The notes: generated by a model from the sequence alone, not told the origin. A stretch of DNA of 64,000 nucleotides from Flavobacterium potami (GCF_020026915.1 NZ_JAINUY010000001.1:1364001-1428000); one strand, 5' to 3'; counted from the first letter of the stretch, positions 1 to 9,508 are shown. Program-made: numbers and translations.

Positions 1-418
1 GATTTGACTGTCCGTTTGAAGCTGCAAAATCTGCAGGCGCAGTTCCGTGGCTGTCTTCAAAATTTACATCAGAACCTTTACCTATAAGGTATTGAACTAA
101 TTCAGTATTTCCTCTGTAAGCCGCCCAGTGTAAGTAAATACGGTTATCGTGGGTTAGTTTTGTAATTGAATTTCCAGGTTGTTCTACTAAAAATTTGATG
201 GTTGTAAATGGAGCATCGTTATTAATTGCTAAAGTAGTAACATCAAACGCGTTTGCATTAGCTTCTGCCGGATTATTTCCTTTAGTGATTTCTGCCTGAA
301 CCGTTTCAACAGTTGGAGAAGTTTTCCAAAAAGCAGCATCTAACAACGAGTTTTTTTGCTGTGCATTTACAAATAAAGTCGCAGCAAATGCAAAAGAAAC
401 GAAAAGATTCTTTTTCAT
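1..418 (-). CDS. Ankyrin-repeat protein, secreted (3' end outside window)
   Basis: The frame opens with an ATG at 418 and stays open to the left edge, so only the first ~139 residues are present. Residues 1-20 form a signal peptide (MKKNLFVSFAFAATLFVNAQ). The remainder contains ankyrin-repeat signatures, such as HWAAYRGNTELVQYLIGKGSDVN followed by a GTAPADFAA-type helix. Ankyrin repeats mediate protein-protein contacts; the signal peptide places this one in the periplasm or envelope. The partner cannot be told from sequence. Signal peptide and repeats are seen directly; any role beyond binding is unknown. Confidence 0.85.
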   Translation of the reverse strand, partial: MKKNLFVSFAFAATLFVNAQQKNSLLDAAFWKTSPTVETVQAEITKGNNPAEANANAFDVTTLAINNDAPFTTIKFLVEQPGNSITKLTHDNRIYLHWAAYRGNTELVQYLIGKGSDVNFEDSHGTAPADFAASNGQSN

Positions 419-666
419 ATTTCGATAATTTATGGTTATTGAATTGTACAAGATTAATTTAATTTTTGAGGGAAATATTTTTATCTATTTAGAATAAATA
501 AAAATAAAGCAAATGTAAAAATTAATATTTTTAAATCAAGTATAATTTGCTGTAAAAAGGGATTTTTAGTGCAGTTTTTGTAAAAATTAAGGATTGCTTA
601 AGCTAATTTTAATTTAGTTTTAATTGAATACCTTTTTTTAGAAGCCATTTTATATGAAAGAGAGTC

Positions 667-2364
667 TTAACCGAAACGGCCAAAAAGAGCTTTATAGTTG
701 TCTCCAAGTTCTTTTTTGAGTTTTATTTTTAGTTCTTTTACACACTCATTCGTAATTTCCATTAATTCGGCAATTTCATGGTTGCTGAAATCAAGTCTTT
801 GGAGCATTAATATTCTTTCGGTAGAAGAAGTAATCTCTGGAAAATTTTGATGCAATAAGGCGTAGAATTTTGGACATCCTTTTTGAAATTCTTTTGTAAA
901 AGCCGTCCATTCCTGATCTGTCATTAAGTGTGACTGGAGTAGGGTGTTTAATTTTCCTTTACTTTTTTCTAAATAATTAAAAGATGATTTCTGGATATTT
1001 TCAATCTCAGTTTTGAGATTTTTTATCTGGACGCTTTTCTCTTTCAGGTAATCTATTTGAGATTTAAGATTTTGATGATCTTTCTGATCTATTTTTGCTT
1101 TTTCAGATTCAAAGGCAGCTACTTTTTGCTCGTATTGGATATTTCTGTCTCTGTATTTTTTTATAAAATAAACCAACACCAGTAAAATGATACTGGACAG
1201 CATGGTTACTATAATAAAGTAGAATTTTTTTAAGATGGTTTCGTACTTATTTTTTTCTTCATTAATACGCAATTGGTAATTGTTCTTTTCAATAATCCAG
1301 TTGGCCTGATTGATAGCAGTATCACCATCTTCACTTTGGAGTGAATCTTCAATAGCGGCCATTCGTCGTCTCAAATTCAATTCACTTTCTGTTGAGTTTT
1401 GTAGTTTTAAGATCTGCAGTTTTAATTTGATAATCTGTAATTCAGATTTTTTAAAATAAGATTTTGTTACCGCAATATCTTCCGCTTTTTGCAAATATTC
1501 CATGGCCGCTTCCGGGCGATTGTTCTTAAAAAATAATTCTGCCAGTAAAATAGAAGCATACATGGTGTTCTGGTCACTTTTGTTTTGTTCCGAAATTTGA
1601 ATGTCCTTTTTTAGGAAAGAAATAGCAGTTGCAAAATCGCCCTTTTGTTGACTGACCATTGCCAAGTCGCCCAATGCTTTTGCATATCGTACATCATCAT
1701 GAATTTGGCTGGATATTTTTGCAGTTTCATTTAAGTAATGCGAAGCCATTTTATAATCTTGAATACGCAGATAGTTTAACCCAATAGAATTAATAATAGA
1801 GGCATATTCAGAAGTATTTTTTTTTGCTTGTTTTTCGGCAAGTTTTAAATAATGCAATGATTTGTTATAATCGCCAAATGTGTTTAGAATCCATCCAATT
1901 CTTTTATAGGTTTCGTCTGCATTTATAATTTGTTCAGCTCGAAGTGGTTCAAGATTTTCCATTATTTCTAATAGAAAAGGAGTCAGTTTGATATAATCTC
2001 TATAAAAATATAAATAGTTGATATAATTGAGTTTTGACCATATTTCTAAACCAATATTATCAGATGTTTTAGCTTTTTGTATGGAACTCAAATAATAGTT
2101 TTCAGAGGTTTTGTTGCGCTTATTATAGAAGTTGCTGTAACCATTTGCTAATAAACCTTCATAAAGAACTTTATTTTCTGAAGTATTTAAAGGATTAAGA
2201 TAATTTTTTAGAGCTGTTGTATCCCTACCAAAATTCTTCTCTTGCAGTAAAATGGATTCTATACTATTAATATAGTTTTTTGAAGAATTAATTTGCAGTT
2301 TTTGTGCATTAATTGAAAATGCATAGCAAAGTAAAACAATAAAGTAGATTTTTTTGGCAGACAT
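667..2364 (-). CDS. TPR-containing membrane regulator with C-terminal LuxR-like HTH
   Basis: 565 residues with a signal peptide (1-20), TPR-like helical repeats over about 50-330 (SINSIGLNYLRIQDYKMASHYL is one clear unit), one transmembrane helix near 376-398, a coiled coil to about 465, and a C-terminal helix-turn-helix (STERILMLQRLDFSNHEIAELM, then a basic recognition region). This periplasmic TPR, membrane helix, coiled coil, cytosolic HTH layout is common in Bacteroidota one-component regulators. The protein probably senses an envelope condition and binds DNA directly. No phosphorylation or kinase domain is visible. It stands alone, with long AT-rich gaps on both sides, so its target genes cannot be inferred. 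Confidence 0.85.
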   Translation of the reverse strand: MSAKKIYFIVLLCYAFSINAQKLQINSSKNYINSIESILLQEKNFGRDTTALKNYLNPLNTSENKVLYEGLLANGYSNFYNKRNKTSENYYLSSIQKAKTSDNIGLEIWSKLNYINYLYFYRDYIKLTPFLLEIMENLEPLRAEQIINADETYKRIGWILNTFGDYNKSLHYLKLAEKQAKKNTSEYASIINSIGLNYLRIQDYKMASHYLNETAKISSQIHDDVRYAKALGDLAMVSQQKGDFATAISFLKKDIQISEQNKSDQNTMYASILLAELFFKNNRPEAAMEYLQKAEDIAVTKSYFKKSELQIIKLKLQILKLQNSTESELNLRRRMAAIEDSLQSEDGDTAINQANWIIEKNNYQLRINEEKNKYETILKKFYFIIVTMLSSIILLVLVYFIKKYRDRNIQYEQKVAAFESEKAKIDQKDHQNLKSQIDYLKEKSVQIKNLKTEIENIQKSSFNYLEKSKGKLNTLLQSHLMTDQEWTAFTKEFQKGCPKFYALLHQNFPEITSSTERILMLQRLDFSNHEIAELMEITNECVKELKIKLKKELGDNYKALFGRFG

Positions 2365-3327
2365 TAAATGCGTTTTGGCAGATGGCGTTTTAATAATAAA
2401 ATTAATAAAAAATAATATTTTTTAAGTAGTAATATTCTTAAAATGTTGATTTATAGTGTTTTTGTTCGGAATAGTACGCTTCATTTTATCTGCTCTTTTA
2501 AATGTATTTTAGATGCTAAAGTTTAATCTTGATTTCTCAATATGAAATGCAAGTTAAATTATTCGTAAAATAATTTTTCAGGTATTTCTACGCATTTTCT
2601 ACAGAGAACAATTTTTATATTCAATGTATTTTAAATATAAAGAATGTATTTAGAAAATCAATAAATAATTCATTTCGACTATAATTAGTACCAAAAGTTT
2701 TCTGCTTTTAAAACTCATTTAATTTCTTCTATTTCATTTTAAAACGGATCATTTTGGGTACGCAATCTTCCTTTTCAGACGTTTTTCGATGTTGCATTTG
2801 TTTTGACAAAAATTAAAGTAGAATAATACCATTTTTTATCATTTTTGAATAAAGTTTTTAGAAGTTGTAAAATCTTGTTAAGCGTAACAAATTGTTTTTA
2901 AAAAGATTAAAGGTTTAGTTTATCGAAAATACGCGCCAATATTATTTAGAATAATTATTAATAAAAGACGTTTTTTTTAATTGAAATTATTCTTCAAACT
3001 TGTGTTTTCAAAAAGTAACTGTTAATAACTGTTTTTGGTTTACACCTAAAAAACATCATTTTTTCATGTTGATAACTTAACATTAATTTTAAGGAAGATG
3101 CTAGTTCATTGCGAATTACAACTTATTATTTTCATGTTGATAAAATTTACAAGATCACTCTTTTTCGAGGTTTTAAAACTGTTGATAATTGGATGGATTT
3201 TTAACAACAAAAAGTAGACAAAAGAATAACTGCGGGTTAAATTTGTAATTATAGAAATCACGCCAACCCGACCCCAAATTTGAGCGATCGTTTTTCTATG
3301 TCAATTTTGTCACTTAAAACTCTATAT
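2365..3327. other. Long AT-rich intergenic region upstream of nrdB
   Basis: About 960 bases without a convincing gene. The proximal half holds the repeated TGTTGATAA-like boxes listed separately and a TAAATTTG element at 3238-3245 that fits the -7 consensus of this phylum, though no well-spaced -33 TTG was found. The distal half (2365-2990) is A/T-rich and shows no ORF or strong hairpin. Confidence 0.6.
3020..3188. promoter_or_regulatory. Cluster of TGTTGATAA boxes upstream of nrdBA
   Basis: The 9-mer TGTTGATAA occurs at 3067-3075, 3135-3143 and 3180-3188, and a one-mismatch copy (TGTTAATAA) at 3020-3028, all in the same orientation. The first two lie in an identical 15-mer (3061-3075 and 3129-3143). 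Each differs at one position from the DnaA-box TGTGGATAA. nrd promoters are DnaA-controlled in some bacteria, so these are candidate regulatory boxes for ribonucleotide reductase. Binding by DnaA, NrdR or another factor is inference. Confidence 0.4.
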
Positions 3328-4302
3328 ATGTCAATTTTCGATAAAAGAATCAACTATAAACCTTTCGAATATCCAGAGGTTCTGCAATTTACCGAAGCAA
3401 TAAATAAAGCTTACTGGGTACATACCGAAGTAGATTTTACTGCCGATACACAAGACTTTCACGCACATTTGAATGTTGCTGAGAAAACAGCAATCAAAAA
3501 CAGTTTATTGGCTATTGCACAGATTGAGGTAGCTGTAAAAAGTTTTTGGGGAAATATATACGAGCATTTTCCAAAACCAGAATTCAACGGATTGGGAACT
3601 ACTTTTGCAGAATGCGAATTCAGACATTCTGAAGCCTATTCTCGTTTATTGGAAGTTTTGGGTTATAATGACGAATTCGAAAGATTATTGGATGTTCCTG
3701 TAGTACGCAGACGTGTAGATTACTTGTCGAATGTATTGAAAGACACGAAGTCTCAAGACAACAGAAAATATATGGTGTCGCTGATTTTGTTCAGTATTTT
3801 AATTGAAAACGTTTCGTTATTCAGTCAATTTGCCATTCTATTGTCATTCACAAGATTCAAAGGATACATGAAAAATGTGAGCAATATTATCGCTTGGACT
3901 TCTATCGACGAACAGATTCATGCCAATGGCGGAATTTACATTATCAATAAAATCCGTGAAGAGTTTCCGGAATATTTTGATGCAGATACTTTAGAATTAA
4001 TAAGAGAAACAGTTAAAGAATCAATTACTGTTGAAGCAGATATTTTAGACTGGATTTTTGAAGACGGAGCTGTAGAGACCATTAACAAAGAAGATCTAGT
4101 GAATTTCATGAAATTTAGAATTGATGAAAGTCTAAAACAAATCAATATTGAAACAATATTTAATGTTGCTCCAGAAGAGTATTCAAAAATGACTTGGTTT
4201 GAAGAAGAAGTTTTTGCAAACAGTCTAGATGATTTCTTTGCTAAACGTCCGGTTGAATACACAAAACACGACAAGAGTATCACAGCAAACGATCTTTTCT
4301 AA
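3328..4302 (+). CDS. nrdB: Class I ribonucleoside-diphosphate reductase, beta subunit
   Basis: Small subunit of class I ribonucleotide reductase, which holds the metal centre and radical used by NrdA to make dNDPs. Counted from the ATG at 3328 (324 aa), E97, H100 and Y104 form the E-x2-H-x3-Y pattern: two metal ligands and the radical tyrosine. A later DEQIH motif supplies another ligand pair. The tail ends in DLF, the type of C-terminal peptide that docks on NrdA. The frame extends upstream to a TTG at 3280 and an ATG at 3298, but 3328 gives the family N-terminus (MSIFDKRINYKPFEYPEV). There is no N-terminal ATP-cone. The gene precedes nrdA by 18 nt, so the two are cotranscribed. Confidence 0.95.
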   Translation: MSIFDKRINYKPFEYPEVLQFTEAINKAYWVHTEVDFTADTQDFHAHLNVAEKTAIKNSLLAIAQIEVAVKSFWGNIYEHFPKPEFNGLGTTFAECEFRHSEAYSRLLEVLGYNDEFERLLDVPVVRRRVDYLSNVLKDTKSQDNRKYMVSLILFSILIENVSLFSQFAILLSFTRFKGYMKNVSNIIAWTSIDEQIHANGGIYIINKIREEFPEYFDADTLELIRETVKESITVEADILDWIFEDGAVETINKEDLVNFMKFRIDESLKQINIETIFNVAPEEYSKMTWFEEEVFANSLDDFFAKRPVEYTKHDKSITANDLF

Positions 4303-4320
4303 TACAAGCCCATAACATTT

Positions 4321-6015
4321 ATGAATACAATAGACACAAACCCAGCAAATAATTTTGAAACACAAAACGATACCAAAATGTGGTGGAAGAACTCTGAAAG
4401 TGAGCAGATTCTAAACCGTGGTTATCTTTTGAAAGGAGAGACAGTAGAAGGTGCAATTGACAGAATTTGTACGGCTGCTTCAAAAAGACTTTACAAACCA
4501 GAATTGAAAGAGTCTTTTATGGAAATGATTGAAAGAGGCTGGATGAGTATCAGTTCGCCAGTTTGGGCCAATATGGGAACAGAAAGAGGTTTGCCTATTT
4601 CTTGTTTTAATGTTCACGTTCCAGATAAAATTGAAGGTATTACACATAAATTGGGAGAAGTAATCATGCAAACCAAAATTGGAGGTGGAACTTCTGGTTA
4701 TTTTGGTGAATTACGTGAACGCGGAAGTGCTGTAACAGACAACGGAAAGAGTAGTGGAGCAGTAAGTTTTATGAAACTTTTTGATACAGCAATGGATACG
4801 ATTTCTCAAGGCGGTGTTCGTCGTGGTGCATTTGCTGCCTATTTGGATATTGATCACCCGGATATCGAAGAATTTTTGAAGATTAAGAGTATCGGAAATC
4901 CAATTCAGAACTTGTTTACTGGAATTTGCGTGCCAGATTACTGGATGCAGGAAATGATTGATGGCGATGCAGAAAAAAGACAAGTTTGGGCTAAAGTTTT
5001 AGAAAGTCGTCAACAAAAAGGATTGCCTTATATTTTCTTTAGTGACAACGTAAATAAAAATAAACCACAAGTTTATAAAGATCAGAATTTAAGAATCAAC
5101 GCAAGTAATTTGTGTAGCGAGATTATGTTACCGTCAAGCCAAGACGAATCATTTATCTGTTGTCTTTCTTCTATGAACTTAGAATTATATGATGAATGGA
5201 AAGATACGGAAGCAGTAAAATTGGCGATCTTTTTCTTAGACGCTGTTTTACAGGAATTCATCGAGAAAACAGAAGGGAACTATTATCTTTCTGCGGCTAA
5301 TAAATTTGCAAAAAGACACCGTGCACTTGGTTTAGGAGTTTTAGGATGGCATTCTTATCTTCAGAAAAATATGATTCCGTTTGAAGGAATGGAAGCGAAA
5401 ATGAAAACTACAGAGATTTTCAAACATATTAGTGATAAAGCAGATAAAGCAAGTCAGGATTTAGCTAGAATTTACGGAGAACCAGAATTGTTAAAAGGTT
5501 ACGGAAGACGTAATACAACAACAATGGCAATTGCTCCAACAACTTCATCTTCTGCAATTTTAGGACAAACTTCTCCAGGAATTGAACCTTTCAGCAGTAA
5601 CTATTACAAAGCTGGATTGAGCAAAGGAAATTTCATGCGTAAAAACAAATACCTTAAAAAATTGCTTGAAGAAAAAGGTTTGGATAACGAAGAAGTTTGG
5701 AGAGGAATTATGCTAAATGGAGGAAGTGTCCAGTATATGGAACAATTGACTCAGCAAGAAAAAGATGTTTTCAAAACATTTAAAGAAATCAGTCAGTTGG
5801 AAATTGTACAACAAGCAGGAATTCGCCAAAAATTTGTAGATCAAGGACAAAGTTTAAATCTTAACATTCCAGCAGAATTGGCAATTAAAGATGTAAACCG
5901 ACTAATGATCGAAGCTTGGCAACAAGGAGTAAAAAGTTTGTACTACCAAAGAAGCCAAAGTGTTTCTAAAGAATTGGTAACAAGTCTGGTTTCTTGCAGC
6001 AGTTGCGAATCATAA
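4321..6015 (+). CDS. nrdA: Class I ribonucleoside-diphosphate reductase, alpha subunit (short form, no ATP-cone)
   Basis: Catalytic subunit of ribonucleotide reductase. Visible catalytic elements are PISCFN and ESFICCLSS (the redox cysteine pair), NLCSEI (the N-x-C-x-E active-site triad), SLYYQRS (the tandem tyrosines of the radical path) and a C-terminal CSSC shuttle pair. At 564 aa it is much shorter than the ~760-aa E. coli enzyme. It starts almost directly with the catalytic domain (MWWKNSESEQILNRGYLLKGE), so the ~90-residue ATP-cone that mediates dATP inhibition is missing. NrdB lacks one too. The gene follows nrdB in the same operon and is closed by a strong terminator at 6028. Confidence 0.95.
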   Translation: MNTIDTNPANNFETQNDTKMWWKNSESEQILNRGYLLKGETVEGAIDRICTAASKRLYKPELKESFMEMIERGWMSISSPVWANMGTERGLPISCFNVHVPDKIEGITHKLGEVIMQTKIGGGTSGYFGELRERGSAVTDNGKSSGAVSFMKLFDTAMDTISQGGVRRGAFAAYLDIDHPDIEEFLKIKSIGNPIQNLFTGICVPDYWMQEMIDGDAEKRQVWAKVLESRQQKGLPYIFFSDNVNKNKPQVYKDQNLRINASNLCSEIMLPSSQDESFICCLSSMNLELYDEWKDTEAVKLAIFFLDAVLQEFIEKTEGNYYLSAANKFAKRHRALGLGVLGWHSYLQKNMIPFEGMEAKMKTTEIFKHISDKADKASQDLARIYGEPELLKGYGRRNTTTMAIAPTTSSSAILGQTSPGIEPFSSNYYKAGLSKGNFMRKNKYLKKLLEEKGLDNEEVWRGIMLNGGSVQYMEQLTQQEKDVFKTFKEISQLEIVQQAGIRQKFVDQGQSLNLNIPAELAIKDVNRLMIEAWQQGVKSLYYQRSQSVSKELVTSLVSCSSCES

Positions 6016-6027
6016 AAAAAATCAAAG

Positions 6028-6058
6028 GCCGAATCTGAATTTAAGATTCGGCTTTTTT
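6028..6058 (+). terminator. Rho-independent terminator of nrdBA
   Basis: A perfect 9-bp stem (6028-6036 with 6044-6052; core GCCGAATC/GATTCGGC) and a 7-nt loop are followed by a T run, starting 12 nt after the nrdA stop codon. Confidence 0.85.
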
Positions 6059-6228
6059 ATTGGTTTTAAACACATAGAAACATAGTTTTTCTTTCTTTAA
6101 AAAGGGATTTGAAAGAAACTAGTTTCTAACACATAGTTCTCAAACTTCCGCCAGAACTTTGTCAAAGTTTTAAACTTTGAAAAAATTAATGAGAACAGAT
6201 TTATAAAGATTTATGCAGATTAAAACAG

Positions 6229-6362
6229 ATATGAATTGCCTCCAGCTTTAGAAGGAGGTACAGAAAGCAAGTAAGAAGGCTTTAGCCAAACTTTGAATTT
6301 GGCTAAAGCCTTTTAATGATTTAAAACAAAAACCTCCAGCTAAAGCTGGAGGCAATTCATAT
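6229..6362. repeat. Nested palindromic repeat element (non-coding)
   Basis: A 22-bp perfect inverted repeat (6229-6250 with 6341-6362) encloses a second, 15-bp perfect inverted repeat (6276-6290 with 6298-6312). Inside the right arm the sequence from 6334 to 6353 is itself a 9-bp-stem hairpin (CCTCCAGCT/AGCTGGAGG). The ~134-bp unit has no ORF and resembles a REP/MITE-like element. Whether copies exist elsewhere in the genome cannot be seen from this window. Confidence 0.65.
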
Positions 6363-6440
6363 TAAAATAAAAATTAATTAAATTCGTGAATTACTGGCTA
6401 GAAAAACTTAGTGTCTTAGCGCCTTAGTGGCTAAAAAAAA

Positions 6441-7013
6441 CTAAATCTTAGACTTCAATCGACTCAAAGTTTCCTGAGAAATATTAATATAAGAAGCCAC
6501 AATTTTATTAGGTAGTCTTTTTACAATCGCAGGATTTATTTTCAAAAGCTGATTGTATCTTTCCAACGCATCCATAGTCGTAAAAGACATTAAACGATTG
6601 GCATTATTTACATAGGCTTTTTCCAGATAATTACTGTAGAACTCCCGCCATTGCGGAATTATTTTCATTAAATGATTAAAATCCTCATGAGAAATAGTCA
6701 GCAATTCCGATTTTTCTACAACTTGAATACTTTCTAAAGCAGGCATTTTGGTAATAAAACTCACCAAAGCCGTAGCAAACTGATTCTCAAAAGCAATATA
6801 TCTCGTAACGTCTTTCCCTTCTTCGTTAATAAAAAAGATTCGAAGGCATCCTTTGGAAACAAAAAAAGTCTCATGACTGATTTGACCTTGAGCTAATAAA
6901 ATCTCATTTTTTCCTCTTTTAATTAATTTGAAACAGGAAAGAATGGTTTCTAAATCTTCATTAGAAACATCGATACTTTTTCGAATGGAATTGCCAAGCT
7001 GTTCGTATATCAT
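6441..7013 (-). CDS. Crp/Fnr family transcriptional regulator
   Basis: 190 residues: an N-terminal cyclic-nucleotide-binding-type beta-roll (about 20-115; GQISHETFFVSKGCLRIFF is the recognisable strand-turn pattern) and a C-terminal helical segment ending in a short winged-HTH-like part (KIVASYINISQETLSRLKSKI). There are no cysteines arranged for an Fe-S cluster as in Fnr. The ATG overlaps the ribB stop codon by one base (TAATG), so the two are translationally coupled. Ligand and target genes are unknown. Many small Bacteroidota members of this family respond to general stress or redox change, but that is family knowledge, not visible here. Confidence 0.85.
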   Translation of the reverse strand: MIYEQLGNSIRKSIDVSNEDLETILSCFKLIKRGKNEILLAQGQISHETFFVSKGCLRIFFINEEGKDVTRYIAFENQFATALVSFITKMPALESIQVVEKSELLTISHEDFNHLMKIIPQWREFYSNYLEKAYVNNANRLMSFTTMDALERYNQLLKINPAIVKRLPNKIVASYINISQETLSRLKSKI

Positions 7014-7675
7014 TAATTGTAATCTCTAACAAATTTGCGGTAATACACAATATCTTCAATAGATAAAACTACCAAATCATGTTCTTGTGCAAAGCTAACA
7101 ATTTTGGCCAGTTTCGCCATGCTTCCGTCTTCGTTCATCAATTCGCACAAAACAGCTTCAGGTTGTAAACCAGCTAATTTCATCAAATCGACACTTCCTT
7201 CAGTGTGGCCATTTCGTCCTAAAACACCATTTTCATTTGCTCTAAGAGGAAAAATATGTCCCGGTCTGGCTAAATCTTCTGGTTTTGCATTTGCTGCAAT
7301 AGCAGTTTTAATTGTTGTAATTCGGTCTTGAGCAGAAACTCCGGTTGTTACGCCATTTCTAGCTTCAATAGTAATGGTAAAAGGAGTTTGAAAACTACTG
7401 GTATTTTCTTTTACCATGTAGGGAAGTTCCAGTTCATCTGCTTTTTCATTTGTCAAGCAAAGACAGACAATTCCGCTGCATTCACGAATCATTAAAGCCA
7501 TATCTTGAACATTCATATGTTGAGCAGAAAATATAAGATCGCCTTCATTCTCTCTGTTTTCATCATCCGTTACAAGAACTCCCTTTCCTTTTTTAAGTTG
7601 TTCTAATGCATTTTCAACACGTTCTTTACTTGTAATCCCAAACTGTACTAACGGACTTATTGCTGTACTTATCAT
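7013..7675 (-). CDS. ribB: 3,4-dihydroxy-2-butanone 4-phosphate synthase
   Basis: Converts ribulose 5-phosphate to 3,4-dihydroxy-2-butanone 4-phosphate plus formate in riboflavin synthesis. The acidic metal/substrate loop [13 protein letters not shown] is at residues 37-49, and RPGHIFPL and GHTEGSVDL provide the other active-site residues. At 220 aa it is the single-domain form, with no fused GTP cyclohydrolase II domain (RibA). It is followed, with a one-base overlap, by a Crp/Fnr regulator. No FMN riboswitch was recognised in the 185-nt gap to the divergent antiporter gene. Confidence 0.93.
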   Translation of the reverse strand: MISTAISPLVQFGITSKERVENALEQLKKGKGVLVTDDENRENEGDLIFSAQHMNVQDMALMIRECSGIVCLCLTNEKADELELPYMVKENTSSFQTPFTITIEARNGVTTGVSAQDRITTIKTAIAANAKPEDLARPGHIFPLRANENGVLGRNGHTEGSVDLMKLAGLQPEAVLCELMNEDGSMAKLAKIVSFAQEHDLVVLSIEDIVYYRKFVRDYN

Positions 7676-7860
7676 TTTATATATTTTACATTTATTTTGA
7701 AGAGACTGATCAGCAAATCTAAAATTGTTTAAAATGAAAAAGTTTGATGTAAGTCAATAAATCAGTATTCTTTTTTTAGTGATATTCTAATTTAATTATC
7801 ATAAAATCTTAATTTAGTGCCCAAATTTTACCATCCAAAATCATTAAAAACCATCGCTAA

Positions 7861-9465
7861 ATGGAGAATATTACCGTAATTATAATGCTACTTTTTGGTG
7901 TAGCTTTTCTTAGCCTTATTAGTAAAAGATATAATTTCCCGATTCCTATTGTCTTGGTTTTATGTGGCGTTGTAATTAGTGTAGTTCCAGGACTTCCTGT
8001 AATTGCTTTAAGTCCCGAAATCGTATTTATTGTGTTTCTTCCACCACTTTTGTATCACGCAGCTTGGCATACCAGCTGGTCTGAATTTAAACAAACAATC
8101 AGACCCATTACTTTAGCGGCCGTTGGATTGGTATTTTTTACGACAGGATTAGTCGCCGTTGTTGCGCATTGGCTTATTGATGATATTTCTTGGCCGTTAG
8201 CATTTTTATTGGGTGCCATTATTTCGCCTCCAGATGCAGTTTCTGCAACCGCTATTACAAAAGGTCTTGGACTTAATCCGAGATTAATTGCTATTCTTGA
8301 GGGCGAAAGTTTGGTTAATGATGCCAGTGGTCTTGTGGCGTATAAGTATGCTCTTATGGCCATTACAGCTGGGAATTTTGTTTTATGGCAGGCAGGGTTG
8401 AATTTTGTTTTGATGTCGGTTTTAGGAGTCGCAATAGGTCTTGCAGTGGGGTACATCATGTATTATATTCATAAAAAATTTGTTTGCGATGATATTATCG
8501 AGGTTACCCTTACTTTGTTGACTCCATTTGCATCTTATCTGATTGCAGAACATTTTGAAGGCTCGGGAGTTTTGGCTGTAGTAGCAACAGGACTTTTTCT
8601 AGCGGCAAGATCAGGAACCATTTTTTCTCACGAAAGCCGAATTATGACCAATACGATTTGGGATGTCTTAAATAATATTCTAAACGGCTTGATTTTTATT
8701 TTAATCGGACTTCAATTAAGGCAAATTATAGAAGGAATCAGTAATTACTCTGGAAACTCGTTATTTATTTGGGGTGCTGTAATCAGTATTGTAGTTATTT
8801 TAGTTCGTTTTTTATGGGTTATTCCGGCTACCATTATTCCGAGAATGATTAGCAAAAAGATTCGTGAAAAAGAAGAGTTTGATTACCGAAACATGATTGT
8901 TTTTGGCTGGTCTGGAATGCGTGGTGTGGTTTCTATGGCAGCAGCTTTGGCTCTTCCGTTAATGGTAAATAAAACAGAAGAATTTCCGCTTCGAAACTTA
9001 ATTATCTATTTGGTTTTTTGTGTGATACTTTCCACTTTGGTGATACAAGGACTTACATTACCATGGCTAATCAAAAAGCTTAAAATTGAACGCTATTCTA
9101 TTTTGGCAGAAGAATATGAGATTCGAAATAAAATAGTGTCACAAACCATTACTCATATTGAAGATAATTTTTCTTTATTGGATGATGAATTATTGCACAA
9201 TATTAAAAGTAAATATGAAGTGAAATTTAACCGACTGCAGAAAACAGAACTTCCTGCAAACTTTTTTGGCAACGGAAAAGTATTAGGTGGACAAATTTTT
9301 AATGAGTTTACCAAAATTCAAATCGATTTGCTGAATGTAGAAAGAGCAAAATTAGAATCGATGCATAAATTTGGTTCTGTAAATGAAGAAATCTTCCGTA
9401 AAATAGAAAAAGAACTCGATTTGGAAGAAACTCGTTTGTGGATGGAAATGTATGAAGAGAATTAA
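7861..9465 (+). CDS. Na+/H+ antiporter, CPA1 family
   Basis: A 534-aa inner-membrane antiporter. About twelve hydrophobic segments fill residues 1-410. Signature motifs are SPPDAVSATAI (near 122), ESLVNDASGL (near 150, with the ion-binding ND pair) and GWSGMRGVVSMAAALALP (near 355). A ~120-residue charged cytoplasmic tail follows. The protein exchanges Na+ (or K+) for H+ to control pH and salt. It is transcribed alone and separated from the convergent MutS-like gene by a bidirectional terminator. Confidence 0.9.
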   Translation: MENITVIIMLLFGVAFLSLISKRYNFPIPIVLVLCGVVISVVPGLPVIALSPEIVFIVFLPPLLYHAAWHTSWSEFKQTIRPITLAAVGLVFFTTGLVAVVAHWLIDDISWPLAFLLGAIISPPDAVSATAITKGLGLNPRLIAILEGESLVNDASGLVAYKYALMAITAGNFVLWQAGLNFVLMSVLGVAIGLAVGYIMYYIHKKFVCDDIIEVTLTLLTPFASYLIAEHFEGSGVLAVVATGLFLAARSGTIFSHESRIMTNTIWDVLNNILNGLIFILIGLQLRQIIEGISNYSGNSLFIWGAVISIVVILVRFLWVIPATIIPRMISKKIREKEEFDYRNMIVFGWSGMRGVVSMAAALALPLMVNKTEEFPLRNLIIYLVFCVILSTLVIQGLTLPWLIKKLKIERYSILAEEYEIRNKIVSQTITHIEDNFSLLDDELLHNIKSKYEVKFNRLQKTELPANFFGNGKVLGGQIFNEFTKIQIDLLNVERAKLESMHKFGSVNEEIFRKIEKELDLEETRLWMEMYEEN

Positions 9466-9508
9466 TTGTAAATTGTTAATTCCCAAAAAAAAAAACAGGA
9501 ACTATATC

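Larger units (their letters stand above)
6016..6440. other. Repeat-rich intergenic region after nrdA
   Basis: No gene seen. It holds the nrdA terminator (6028-6058), a sequence resembling half of the 9509-9543 palindrome (GTCAAAGTTTTAAACTTTGA near 6161-6180), and the nested inverted-repeat element at 6229-6362. Confidence 0.6.

Noticed and set aside
3280..3327. Upstream start of nrdB at TTG 3280 or ATG 3298
   Set aside because: The added residues do not resemble the NrdB N-terminus; ATG 3328 does.
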